DNA of 45,443 bases from Ophiocordyceps camponoti-saundersi (nom. inval.) (GCA_003339415.1 PDHQ01000197.1:4504-49946); one strand, 5' to 3'. Counted from the first letter of the stretch, positions 35,309 to 45,443 are shown. Numbers and translations: made by a program. Notes: generated from the sequence alone by a model not told the origin.

Positions 35309-35614
35309 ATTACGGTACCCCCGGGGTTAAGAATCACGCCGCCCCGGGGGTATCGTAATATAAAGACTATAATAACCCGGCGGAACTACGAATACTGCGG
35401 CATAGAAACGCTTAGTATTATAGGAAGGAGATAACCCTCGCTAGCTACGGGGGTCTACCGGTTAATAGGGGAGATTCCCCCTCGCGCGGCTAGTATTTAC
35501 CGGGGGTCTCTAAAGTAAGACGCCCCGGTAGTATCCCCGTAGCCGGCTTATATTATATTTAGGGGAGTTACTTACTAGTCCCGGGGTCTAGAAGCGACCG
35601 AGCCCCGGGACTAG
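35309..35614. other. Cluster of GC-rich hairpins of similar design
   Basis: Three inverted repeats are seen: 35309-35326 with 35342-35359 (18 bp, one mismatch, 15-base loop); 35498-35505 with 35523-35530 (8 bp, 17-base loop); and 35575-35586 with 35603-35614 (12 bp, perfect, 16-base loop). Each has CGGGG on the left arm and CCCCG on the right arm, with loops of similar length. A further arm pair, GCTACGGGG near 35441 and CCCCGTAGC near 35534, encloses the middle hairpin. The local GC is far above the rest of the element. Confidence 0.7.
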
Positions 35615-35988
35615 CTTATAGCGGCGGCCGACGATATACGGCGTTAGGCTCTAAGCTAGTAACGATATATAGCGTTAGGTTTACTACCTAAACCTTATCT
35701 ATTATTTATAAAGTATAGATAACGGGGAGACGCGATATATAGCTTAACGCGTACCGTTTTAGGAAGTTATACTAGAATTATTAAGAAATATATCGGATAT
35801 TAGCACGATATCGACCTAAGTTTATCTATAAATTAGTAAGGTAAGGGCGTCTACTAGTCCTAAACTATATAAGTCCTTAAAGGTAGAAAAATAATTTAAT
35901 TTACGAGAGCTACTAAAAGAACCTAATTATACCCGGACTACCTACTTAATAAATATATATTCCTAACTATAAAAAGAAAAACTACTAG

Positions 35989-36496
35989 TATTAGAATATA
36001 TATATCGCTAGCTGCTTAGGAATATAATATACGTTAAATACGCGTGGCACGCGTTATAGAGATAACTATCTCTATATAAATAAAGTAGGAGGTTAGGGAT
36101 ACGTATAAAGAGGAGTCGAACTCGAGATAATACCGATCTAAAACTAGTATAATATTAATATAATATACGAAGTTAATATAGGAGGAGGATAGGGAGGCAG
36201 TTAGTAGGAGGAGGAACGTATATATAATATACTTACTTTTCTATACTCTTTAAAAGAGAGATAAATTATAAGCAGAGTTATTATTTAATCTTTTATAACT
36301 CTATTAGCCGGAGTATATCGTGTAGTAGACGTGATATTCCTATACGCTATATAATCCGGATAAGTTACCCGAACCCTATTATCTAAGTTAATATAGTATA
36401 CGTATTCTAAGTTTAATCTATTAGTATCTTTACTATAAGAAGTCTATAATATAACTCTAGCTACCTATTTAGCTTAGGAAGGATACCTAACCGATA
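35989..36496 (+). repeat. 3' LTR of the short LTR element
   Basis: This is a 508-bp copy of 32746-33250. It is the less mutated of the two in places (keeps GTGTAG and GACGTGAT). It ends ACCGATA at 36496 and is followed by ATATC. Confidence 0.85.
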
Positions 36497-37014
36497 ATAT
36501 CTATATATATTTATTAAATAGCTACCGGACCTAGTCTAGGTGCTTATAATAATAATATATATATATATATATAGATTTTATATCTTATAGTTAGAGGGAG
36601 TAGATAAGGTATTAGGGGCTTAAGGTTAGGGATAACTAACGTACGATAACGCTTCTTACGGAACCCTCCTTAGAGCTATATATAGACTTCGATACGTTAA
36701 TATATATTATTACTAGTTACGGCGTAAAGTATAAAATTAACGCTTATAACTTCGCTAGATTCCTCCTGCCTATAATCCCGCCGATAGCTTTACGAAGGCC
36801 CTGCCCCCTAAGGCTTTTCTTCTTTTTCGATAACTAGTTAGGGTCTTTCCCTTACCTTATTAAATTACTCTCTCTTTCTTCTTTTCCTTTCCTTTATCCT
36901 CTTCTTTTTTTCGTTATTTCCTACTACGTTTACGTACGTTTATATATTATTTTAAAAGAGGATTATTATTAATTACTATAAAGTTATAAATATTTCCTCC
37001 TTTCTTCTTCCTTA
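36497..37014. other. AT-rich spacer, no gene seen
   Basis: A (TA)n run lies near 36547-36572 and a C/T-rich run near 36865-36915. I see no gene. The last 70 bases begin to match the flank of the unrecognised gene copy 1 (ATTACTATAAAGTTATAAATATTT). Confidence 0.4.
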
Positions 37015-38000
37015 TAGTAGCCTTTTCCTAGCTACGCTCGGCGCGTTTACGCTCGGCACGCTTACCTTTTACTTGCTAATACTTAGTATACTTACGATTA
37101 TACTCCTCTATTTCGTTAGCCTCGGCCCGCCGTATCCTTTCTTTATTAGTTTGCTACGGGTAGTTTACTACTTAATAGAGCGCCCTACTATACGTTATTA
37201 GGTCGCTATAGAAGGATACGAAACGGCCGGAGGGACTCTTAGTAATAAGTTACTACCCGGTATAGTATAACTTCCCCCTTACTTAGTAATTATTATACCT
37301 CCCCCTAAACTAGTCTTTATAATAGAAATAAATCTCGAAATAGAGGTTCTACTTCGACGAATCGGCGTACTTATTATAAGGGTACTTAGGTCGGAGAGCG
37401 CGGCTTATAAGGATTATCGCTTTAAATAAATTATCCTAATAGAGGAAGCGGGTAATAATAAACTTAATCGGCCTATCTAGCTTTTTCGGTATATATATAG
37501 TAACGTTATAAGCGGCGCCCTACGTAACCCGATATTCCTCGTACTTTTTTCTCTTAGTATCGATTATTTTGCTCTATTCTGTCTATTACTTACTAAAATC
37601 GTAAGGGCTTTTATCGCGGTCTTTAACGTCTCCGATAACGTTCTAAATATAACCTTATAGCGATAACGGAACTCCTCGTTCGTAATAACGACTTTACTAA
37701 AGGGCTTACTAGGAATATTATTTAACGCGGATATCTTTTTTTCGTAGAAATAATAAAATAACTCTTAAGGCGCGCGTTAAAATAAGATTTCTAATAAATT
37801 TACCGTTATAATATAAAGTTAACGATAGGAGGTTTTCCTACGGGCGTATAATTTTTTATTTATATTTATATATATGTACCGATTTACTAACTTATAGTAT
37901 ACTTATCCCTTTTCTAACGCTCTAAAGTTACGATTCTTTCCTTATAAACGCTTTTCTTATAGTTTTTCCTATAGTTTTTATCTACGCTAAAAGATTCTAT
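37015..38000 (-). pseudogene. Unrecognised gene of about 330 codons, copy 2
   Basis: It is homologous to 29203-30201. On the minus strand the probable start is ATA at 38000. The body reads N-E-E-F-R-Y-R-Y-K, K-R-K-K-Y-E-E-Y-R-V-T, I-P-K-K-L-D-R-P-I-K-F-I-I-T-R-F-L-Y and G-R-F-V-S-F-Y-S-D-L-I-T-Y-S. It ends in a basic tail with two Arg/Ala/Glu repeats (R-A-E-R-K-R-A-E-R). Stops are TAA/TAG only in the parts followed. The flank upstream of the start is also shared with copy 1, so the promoter was duplicated with the gene. No transposase or enzyme motif is recognised. Confidence 0.55.
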
Positions 38001-38849
38001 ATAATAACCCTCTAGCTTACCTACTTCGAATATACTTCGGTACTTATTTATATGCGCTCTAAATTAACTAATTAGCTTATAGTATTACTATACCTAATAC
38101 TAATAGCTTACCCTAAGCTACCTAGCTTACGATATATAAGGGTATGCGAGGTTTAGCAGGGCTCGTTACGTAATACGCTTTATATAATTAATACCCCCCT
38201 TTTAGGCCCGCTTAGCTAAGCGGAAAATAGTTATCCTATGCCGTAAGGCGCGGAAAATAATAAAATAGTAAAAAATAACGTTTTCTCGGCTCTTCTTAAC
38301 GAGGCCGGCAAAGGGCTTAAATCGCTTAGAAATATAATAAAAATATAATCCGAGAGATTAAATCAGCTCCTAGAAGCAGTTCTTCCGTTCCGGATCGGTT
38401 AATTTATCTAGGAAATAGTAGAAAATAGTAGAAATAAGCCTCTTTAAGCCGTCTTAAGGGGCGTTAAAAGGGCTAATCTAAGCCGTTTAGAGGTGTTAAT
38501 TTAAGCCTATATAAAGGGCTTAAGAGGTATTAATCGATAGAGAATATCTTATTATAGGGGGCTAAAGATAGGCCTTAAGCCTTACGCTAATTTATATAGA
38601 GAGGCGTTATTATTCATATCGCTTAGTAGGGAAATACCGCCTAAGTTATGCGAGTTAATATATCTAATAGTAAGGGGTTTAGAGGCGCCTGCCGTTAATA
38701 TTTTTAGGGCTGGAATAGCCTCTTCCTAGTGTGTTAAAAGGCGTATATCGCGGGACTAGCGGCGGCACGAAGCCGGGCTAGCGGTAGGGTTAATAATCGC
38801 GAGCCTCTATATTAAAGCTTTAATCGCGATATGCCTTATCCGTTCCCTC
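38001..38849. other. Region downstream of the Copia fragment, possible LTR remnant
   Basis: No gene is supported. On the minus strand two polypurine-like runs precede TTAAGG and TATTAA: AAAGGGGGGATC at 38914-38903 and AAAAGGGGGGTA at about 38208-38197. Either could mark the start of a Copia 3' LTR. Short direct repeats of AGAGG(T)GTTAAT type occur at 38490-38535. TG and CA are commoner here than in most of the window. Confidence 0.4.
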
Positions 38850-38949
38850 TTAATCGGTGGCTGCCTAGGCCGCGCGACGCTTATTATATATATCCCTTAA
38901 GATCCCCCCTTTAGGTATAGGATCCTCCGGCAAAAGAGATCTTATACCG

Positions 38950-41380
38950 TATTATTTATTAGGTCGCCGTTTCGATCGATTATATTATTCGGTATCGCTA
39001 CCTTTAATGTCGGGTAGCATAAGGGTATTGCGGGCTTCGCTATCGGGCGCCCTAGGCTTATCTAATAGCCTACGAGGGCTGCCTTTCGTGTTCTCGGCCC
39101 TAGAGGGTAAGATCGTAATCTTTAGGTTAGAAAGATATAATATATATACGAATTTAATATACTAAAGACGCTAGAGAGGCTTTGTTAGGCTATCTTTAGC
39201 TATCTCGGCTATGCCAATCTAATAGATCGTAAAATTACGCTTCTTAACGCGGTTAAGGATCTATTTATATCTTATATTAATATCCCTTATACGTGCGGCC
39301 TCTTTATATTTATTAAGGGCTATCGCCTTAGCGTTAAGGCTATCGATAAATATAATTATCGGCATAGACTCTCGAAACCTTAAGTTTTTAAGAATCTCGC
39401 AGACCCGAGTAAGGCTTATCCCTATAGGCGTTAAATTAATAAATTCGGCATCGGTTAACGATAACGTTATAAGCGTCTACCGTTTAGATTTCTAGTATAC
39501 GGGGCCTATGCTAATAAAAGCGATATATTCGGTAGTTAAGTATATTATATATAAATTATCCGCAAAAGACGCGTCGGCGAAGATACGAGGCTTTAGATCT
39601 CGAGGTCCGTAAGCACCTCTAAGCGTAAGGCCTAGGCTCTTCGTGCCGTTAAGGTATTATATTAAATTATTCTATATAAGAAGGTATAAGGTTATTAGAT
39701 TAAGGTTACCTTCGCGTAATTTACTATTTATAAAGGCTAAATTAGGGCTCGTGCTATTAGAGAGGTAATTTACCCGGCCACGGCGTTTATACGGCGTTCG
39801 TAACGCCTTCGCCGAATAATTTAAGTATTTTATTAGTATATTTCTCTTAACGTACGCTAATTCTTTACGTGGCACGATTCTTACGGAATTATAGGCCTAA
39901 AAAGGTAGTAGGTTCGCCTAGATCCCGTAAATCTTATAATTCCTATAAGATACCCTTACCCTCGTTTATAAGGGCTATTCTAGGCGCTATAATTATAATA
40001 TCGTTAATATAAAGGAGTATAGTGAAGCCCTTTTCGTATATATATATCCGAAACTCGGATATAAACTATTACTATCTACGGCGTTTAAGAGCCTTACTCG
40101 CGTGCGTAAACTATATCGCGGGAGATAACTTAAGGCTATATAGGGCTCTTTTAAGCCTATATACTCGATCCGTTCTATCTTCGAATATATATAGCTAGTC
40201 GACGAAAAACTCCTCTTAGCACGGGGCGTTTACGAACGCGTTAATTATATCGAATTACCGCCACTCGAGATCTCGTAAGGCTACTATTAATAGGAAGACT
40301 CGAACCGAAGAGAAGTATATTATAGAGGCGTAGAGGTCTTCGATAGAGTGCGAGGTCTCTTCTTTATCCCCTCGTACGCACTATTATACCTTCGCGATTA
40401 TAGGCTTATCTTAAGGTATCTTTATCGTAAAGACCTATTTGCCTAGAAGGACCTACTTGCCGATAGGTTAATTAATAAGATCCCACGTTTAACGATTATA
40501 TAAAGCCTTAATCTTAAGATTTATCGGCGGGCGCTATAGGGAGAGGTAATCGGGTCGCTTTCGCATATTATATTAGCCTTTAGGCGTTAATAGTATTATA
40601 ACGTTAAATACGGCGCTAATCGGTAGGATAAAGTTAGGTATCTCTGCCTCTTTTTCGTCGATATTTTTAAAGACGGCGTTAGCAGCGGTATTCGCTTTAG
40701 CTGCCGTCGCTTATCGGGTCTTTTAATTAGTTATAGGGATCGTAGCCTTATTCCTCGGCTAAGCCTGCGGGGGGGGGGGGGGGGGGGCTTCTTTATCCGC
40801 TAAATCGTTAAGTTAAGCCCTATAAGGCGTTGTTCGGGCGTAAGGAATTATATTATGTTTAGAGGCGTTGCAGGCTCTTCGGCTTAAGATAGGCCTGCGG
40901 TTTTATTATATAAATTAGGTATATTATCCGCCTCGGCGTCTCCGGCAGGCTTATCTAAGCCCTAATAGCCGGGATAATTATAATTTCCGTTATTATTAAT
41001 TTCGTTAGGCCCTAATCTAAAGAATTCGTCCTTATTAAGTTAATCTTCCTAATAATCTTCGATCTCGGGCTCGGCGACGTATTTAACAGTTTAATTAAGT
41101 ATTAGATCGGCTATATTATAGAACCTAACGTCTCTAGCCCTAATAATCTTGTCTTCGTTATGCAGATAAATTTTATAGATATAGCTGTGAAGCCCTTCTA
41201 TGCCGATAAGGCGGTCTTTTTTAGCTTTAGGGGCTATTTTAGCGCTTTAAATCCGGTATTAGGGATAGATAACGACGTATGCCTTATATCCCCACGATTT
41301 AAAATATTTAATATCGAATATTTATATAAAGCGCGGTTCGCGGCTATTATTATATCGATAGGGCTCTGATTCTTCGGGTT
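38950..41380 (-). pseudogene. Truncated Ty1/Copia pol: integrase C-terminus, RT, RNase H
   Basis: Read on the minus strand, a single frame can be followed from about 41380 to about 38950 with RIP-type stops only. The integrase C-terminal part is F-K-S-W-G-Y-K-A-Y-V (from 41303) and D-V-R-F-Y. Reverse transcriptase shows L-E-W-R-x-F-D-I-I-N-A-F-V-N-A (about 40270-40220), R-L-K-R-A-L-Y-S-L-K (about 40165-40130) and Y-I-N-D at 40010-39999, a RIP-altered Y-I-D-D. RNase H shows S-K-R-Q-T-L with D-A-E-F (about 39495-39435) and the end L-T-K-P-L near 39190. Integrase before RT defines Copia. The Gag, protease and catalytic integrase part are missing, so the 5' half was lost at about 41380. A 67-codon stretch (39672-39875) happens to be free of stops. 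Confidence 0.87.
40769..40787 (+). repeat. 19-base G run inside the Copia fragment
   Basis: Nineteen G interrupt the integrase-RT linker region of the Copia relic (poly-C, hence poly-Pro-like, on the coding strand). Net frame before and after is the same by position arithmetic, so the run length is compatible with an in-frame change or with compensating errors. Confidence 0.8.
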
Positions 41381-42578
41381 AGCTAATAATAGAAGTATAT
41401 ATATATATTTATCTAGCCTAATACTTACCTTTCTTCCCGTATTTCTTTTCCGTTATAATATATACTTAAGGCTTTATTACGTAAAGTTATATCCTCCCGG
41501 TACTCTAATTTTCCGCCCCCTCTATGCTTCCTCCTCCCTTTTTATTTTATCGCTTCTTCTCTCCTTCCTTTTTCTCTCTCTCCTCCCTCTCTTATATATA
41601 TAGATACGTATATATAAGCGCATATATATATATTAATACTTATTACGTTTTTTTTTTTTTTCCTCTTCCATTACCTTACCCTTTATTACCTTTATTATAA
41701 GTAATAAACTAAGTAATATTTTTTTTTCCTACCTTTCTAGTATCCTCTCTCTATCTTCTCCCTTACTACTAACGCCTTTATATAATAAACTTATAGTACT
41801 ATATATTACCTTTATCGCGATATTTACGACGGCGTTAGATAAGGCCGCCACCTAAGGAGGTAAGCCTAGCCTTACCCTTACTATCGCCCTCGACTCTTAT
41901 ACCGTAGCTAATATCGCGCTATCGAAGTAAATAGGCCGACCTTATATAAGGCGCCTTACTATAAATACGTACTCGCCTTCCTATATCCTAATAAGTAGCT
42001 TACCTCTAATAGCTATCGTAAACTTATATTATATACTTTTTGCCGGCAGCCCTTATTAGTTCCTAAATATAAACTAGTATTTATTCCTCTTTTAACTTAC
42101 TATAATTTACCTCCTAATATTTCTCTAGTTTTTTAAGGATATACTTATTTATAAACGCGCGGTTAGGTTCTAATAGCTTTCTCTTTATACCGATACGCTC
42201 TCTCTCGATAAATAGCTTTAACTTATATATATTAAAAGCTTTTTTACTAGCTATTTTAAAATTAAGGATACTTATTTATAACTTCTTAGTTTTCTTATTA
42301 CTTATTATATTATATATTTATAAATCTATTTTCTAAATATATTATTATTATTTTTAATATTTATTTTTTTCCTTTCTTTTTCCTTCCTCCCTCGCGCTAA
42401 TTGCTATTATTATTATTATTATTATCGTATAGCTATTAAGGTAAGCTTAGCCCGAACTTAAATCGAAGTTTATAATATATTATACTAACTTCGAGTTAAG
42501 TTCGTCTCTATACTTATATAGCGCTTAGCTCCCTATCCGACCGCGCGTAAGACTATTTTGCCTTCCGAACGCGCTATA
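41381..42578. other. AT- and pyrimidine-rich region, weakly open frame
   Basis: 41500-41760 is C/T-rich with poly-T runs (about 41648-41662). At 41818-42060 one plus frame reads with few interruptions (T-A-L-D-K-A-A, then L-T-L-T-I-A-L-D-S-Y), but the opposite strand is also fairly open, so I do not call a gene. A (TAT)n microsatellite lies at about 42398-42425, and GTAAGC at 42441 with TACTAAC near 42483 could be an intron. Confidence 0.35.
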
Positions 42579-43020
42579 GCCGAGGAGAACCTCGTTACTA
42601 AAAGCGACGATAGCGACGACGACGATAATAAGGATAAGATAGATCTTATTACTCCTCCTAAACCTTATTATATTACTAAGAATCGTGCAGGTAAGTAATA
42701 ACCTTATTCTAAGTTTATATTAATCTTAACTCGCTTACTAATATATTATATTTTATAATAGCTATAGCTACTTTTAGGGCTACCTCCTCTCCTCCCGCGT
42801 TACGTAAGAAGATAAGCTTATATCCCGCTAGGGCGACTAAAATTACCCCTAAGCGCTCCCGTTACGTTAATATGCTTAGGTTAGATAGTAATATACCCGC
42901 TAAGCCGAAGCGCGGGTACGAACATAGCGACCTACGTTAGCCGGTTCCCTATTACTAGTACGTAGGATAGCTAATATAGTAGCCGCCGACTAAGTCCTTA
43001 GCTTAATTACCTCTCGCGTT
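42579..43020 (+). pseudogene. Decayed intron-containing gene, acidic then basic protein
   Basis: An exon frame (traceable from about 42555, clear from 42579 to 42690) reads E-E-N-L-V-T-K-S-D-D-S-D-D-D-D, a strongly acidic run, then T-P-P-K-P. An intron of 71 bases follows (42691-42761): GTAAGT at the 5' end, TACTAAT about 20 bases before the end (TACTAAC before RIP) and ATAG at the 3' end. Splicing restores the frame, and exon 2 reads L-R-K-K-I, then K-R-S-R-Y-V and A-K-P-K-R-G-Y-E-H-S-D-L-R, a basic, nuclear-protein-like stretch, before TAG codons multiply. I do not recognise the family. The layout suggests a host-type nuclear protein rather than a retroelement. The true 5' end is not defined. 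Confidence 0.55.
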
Positions 43021-43182
43021 CTAAGTATATTAAATTTAAAACTAATTTTCTAACTTTTAATTATAACCCTTAACGCCTATCTTTATAAGCCGCTACTAAT
43101 ACTACGTAGGGATTTATATATTAATAGCTTTATTATATACTTATTATATATAAGCTTAATTAAAAAGAAAGGAATAGTTACG

Positions 43183-43222
<40 letters not shown>

Positions 43223-43965
43223 CTGTAATCTATACGGAAATATATTATATTTTTATTATATTATTATCTTATATATATAGTTTTATTATTATTATTAACT
43301 TTACGAATTAATAAAAGGAAAAGGGTATTATAATTATTTTATATTTCTCCTTCTCCCTTTCTATATAATATATCCTCTTCTTTTTTAGTTTCCTTTTACC
43401 TTATTTAAGTTTTAAAAAAAAAGTTATAAAACTTACTATTATTACTTATTTTATTCTTTTTAGCTAATTTAAAAATAATATTACTAGCCCTAAGTATATA
43501 ATCCTTTATTTTACCTTTTATAACTAACTATTTCGATATTTATTATTAGTATATCTATTTTATTATAATATTCCTTTTTTTTTAGTAAATAGACCTTTTT
43601 CCTAATATTTTATAGCTTAACGAAATCGCACTACTCCTCTTCTCCCCTATACCTATCGCCCTCCTATCTTCTTACTACTCTCCTCGACCTCTCGCTCTTT
43701 TATTACTCTCCTCGTTATCTATCTCGCTCTCTATTACTACTCTTTCCTACCTTTTAATATTTTACTTACGCTCTCGCCTACGTAAAACTACTATCTTACG
43801 GTCTATTCTTAACTCCCCTAACTCCTTATTCTCTTATCTATTCCTCGCTTAGTCGCCGATAGTAGTTATATAAGTAAACGGTATTTTTCTCTATCTCTCT
43901 CTTTCTCCTACTTTCTCTTTTCCTCTCTCTCTCTCTCTCTCTCCCTCTTCTTATTTTTCGCCGTC

Positions 43966-44007
<42 letters not shown>

Positions 44008-45360
44008 GCACGTATATATACGCTTTTCCTATTATACTAATATATCTTCCTTATAAGTTACTCCTTACTATTATCCCCTTTTAATAATAAACGCGTAATA
44101 TTATAATTTTACCTTTTATTACTTTTAGTACTATATTCCTCTTTTATTACGATATCTATAGCGAGGTCTAGTTAGGCTCTTACTTACGGAGGTAAGTTTC
44201 GTAGCTTTTTAAATTTTATATTCGACCCCCTACGCTATAGTTAATTACGCGCTATATTTATAATAAATAGGCGCGGTAGGAAAAGATAAGCTTACGCCGC
44301 CTACGCCTTAGTTAATACTATATATTAACTATATTTCTTCCTTTATAAATAACCTTAAGTTATCTTTATCTTAAAGTTATAAAGGGTTCCTAATATATAT
44401 ATATTATAATATAAAGAAATTATACTATAAAGTAGTAAGTAATATATCTTACTTTTCTTACCTATCCTAATTAACCTTATTATATATTATAGTTTGCCTC
44501 GCCTAACTTTCGACGCTATACTTAATAATACTAATAGCTTTATCTACGATAAAATCTCTTAGATAGTAAGAAACTTAATTATGCTTACCTTAAGGGATAT
44601 TTTACGCGCTACCTCCTTATATTAAAAGGATACTATATCGATAATAAGGAAAAAGTAGAACCCCTCCTATTTTATACTTAGCTTTATATATAGGTCTAAG
44701 TCTTATAACCTAACTTAGGAGGACTCGGAGAATATAAACGTTTAAGTTTAAGGGTAAAAGTGTCTTATTTTTCCGCAAATTAATCGTAATAATATTAAAA
44801 AAAAAAAAAAAAAAACCTAGCTTATAGCCTAATCCCTTAAGCGTCGTTATTATTTATATAGGCTATGCCTAAAACTAAGCTAGCTTAGTTAATACTTTCT
44901 TTTAATATCTCGTAACTACTATCCTCTTCCTCTTTCTTTTTTTCTTCCTTAGCTACGGATATAGATACTAGTCTCTAGCGTACGGGTTAGTCCGTTCCTT
45001 TACTTTTATTATTTTCGGCGTTTTCTTCCTTCTTCTCTTTTCCCCTAGTAGTAAAGGTTTTCTACGAGGCTAGCCTTACTACGGACCCTCTAAGTTCCTA
45101 CTATTTTTTATAGAAGCCTTTCTTAGGCCTGCTTTCCTTACTACTTTCCTCTTCTTTCGTATTATATTTTCTTCTACCTACTATTTTTAGGAACCCTTTT
45201 TTAACTAAGTTATTATAGTTATAATAGCTACTATTATAATAACTATAACGGTATTAAAGAAAAAAAAATAATTAAAAGATATATAAAAGGACGGCGGCGG
45301 CTACGGTAGCCTTCTATAGTTACGTTATATAGCACGTATTTTTATTTCCTTCTTTACCTA
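43021..45360. other. AT-rich region with microsatellites, no gene supported
   Basis: It contains (TA)n at about 43187-43217 and 43968-44006, (CT)n at about 43921-43943, and A or T runs at 43413-43421, 43567-43583 and 44797-44815. A short open piece at 44540-44760 reads Y-N-L-T-x-E-D-S-E-N and resembles 28155-28205. A block at 44955-44990 resembles 32400-32440. No complete decayed gene could be followed. Confidence 0.45.
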
Positions 45361-45364
45361 ATTA

Positions 45365-45366
<2 letters not shown>

Positions 45367-45418
<52 letters not shown>

Positions 45419-45443
45419 CTTTTTTTTTTATTTTTTTTTTTTT
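45367..45443 (+). repeat. Terminal T run
   Basis: About 77 bases of T with a single C (45419) and a single A (45430) close the window. With the G run at the start this suggests the window is one contig broken at homopolymers. Confidence 0.85.

Larger units (their letters stand above)
33251..35988 (+). pseudogene. Internal region of the short LTR element, no pol recognised
   Basis: The 2.7-kb interior is too short for a full gag-pol, and no RT, RNase H or integrase motif is visible. From about 33410 to 34350 a frame is broken only by TAA/TAG. It reads a Leu/Tyr/Phe-rich Gag-like body followed by a Lys/Met-rich tract (about 33723-33772) and a Gly-rich part. Around 34500-34620 another frame gives an Arg-rich stretch. 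From about 35300 to 35980 a frame is open up to the 3' LTR, reading E-L-L-R-N and L-R-E-L-L-K-E-P. A 14-C run, an 18-T run and GC-rich hairpins lie at 35144-35614. The purine run near 35970-35980 is a candidate polypurine tract. Confidence 0.5.

Noticed and set aside
35441..35542. A rho-independent-type terminator
   Set aside because: The hairpins are in a fungal retroelement context, lack an adjoining T run, and belong to a series of similar hairpins.
39672..39875. A 67-codon minus-strand open frame as an independent gene
   Set aside because: It is in the same frame as the Copia RT and RNase H motifs on both sides and is only a stop-free piece of that pol relic.
41160..41369. A 69-codon plus-strand open frame starting with ATG
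   Set aside because: It lies antisense to the Copia integrase C-terminal part, which is recognisable on the minus strand. It is a by-chance opening.
41818..42060. A decayed gene with T-A-L-D-K-A-A start
   Set aside because: Both strands are comparably open and no splice or motif evidence supports one of them.

Overview
The window looks like a heterochromatic, repeat-filled block from a filamentous ascomycete (Pezizomycotina). Almost the whole 45 kb is depleted of the dinucleotides CA and TG and enriched in TA, while CG is retained. This is the signature of repeat-induced point mutation (RIP). Reading frames of old genes can still be followed, but they are full of TAA and TAG (from CAA, CAG and TGG codons) and contain almost no TGA. 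I see no intact protein-coding gene, no tRNA or rRNA, and no CRISPR. Every gene listed is a RIP-killed relic. The window starts in a 44-base G run and ends in a T run of about 77 bases, which suggests contig edges. Genus and species cannot be told from the sequence.

Layout. 1-635: a copy of a repeat family called A here. 947-10272: a nearly complete Ty3/Gypsy LTR retrotransposon on the plus strand. It has about 205 bp LTRs, a primer-binding site, ORF1 (Gag with a CCHC knuckle, then protease), ORF2 (reverse transcriptase, RNase H, integrase with DD35E spacing), and an unusual 593-codon third frame between integrase and the 3' LTR. 10916-16850: a promoter-like segment (36-40 bp minisatellite with palindromic cores, then a TATA box), followed by one or two long decayed genes of unknown function. 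The 5' 787 bp of this unit recurs at 27313-28094. 17690-18960: a satellite-like tandem array with a period near 125/250 bp. 20047-24560: family A copies flanking two tandem paralogous BTB/POZ-domain gene relics. 25100-28100: another decayed gene, an LTR-like repeat and a 57-bp in-frame tandem repeat.

28440-38000: further family A copies, two minus-strand copies of an unrecognised gene of about 330 codons (29203-30201 and 37015-38000), and a 3.75-kb element with 505-508 bp LTRs (32746-36496). That element has no recognisable pol but holds lysine- or arginine-rich frames and a cluster of GC-rich hairpins. 38850-41380: a minus-strand Ty1/Copia pol fragment (integrase C-terminus, reverse transcriptase, RNase H) that keeps one frame throughout. 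42579-43020: a decayed plus-strand gene with a well-defined 71-bp intron. The rest is AT-rich, pyrimidine-rich and microsatellite DNA.

The parts do not form a working pathway. They record repeated insertion, duplication of non-transposon genes, and RIP silencing of the duplicates. Coordinates of element ends are estimates from comparing copies by eye. Translations treat TAA/TAG as RIP products of Gln/Trp codons and are therefore inference.
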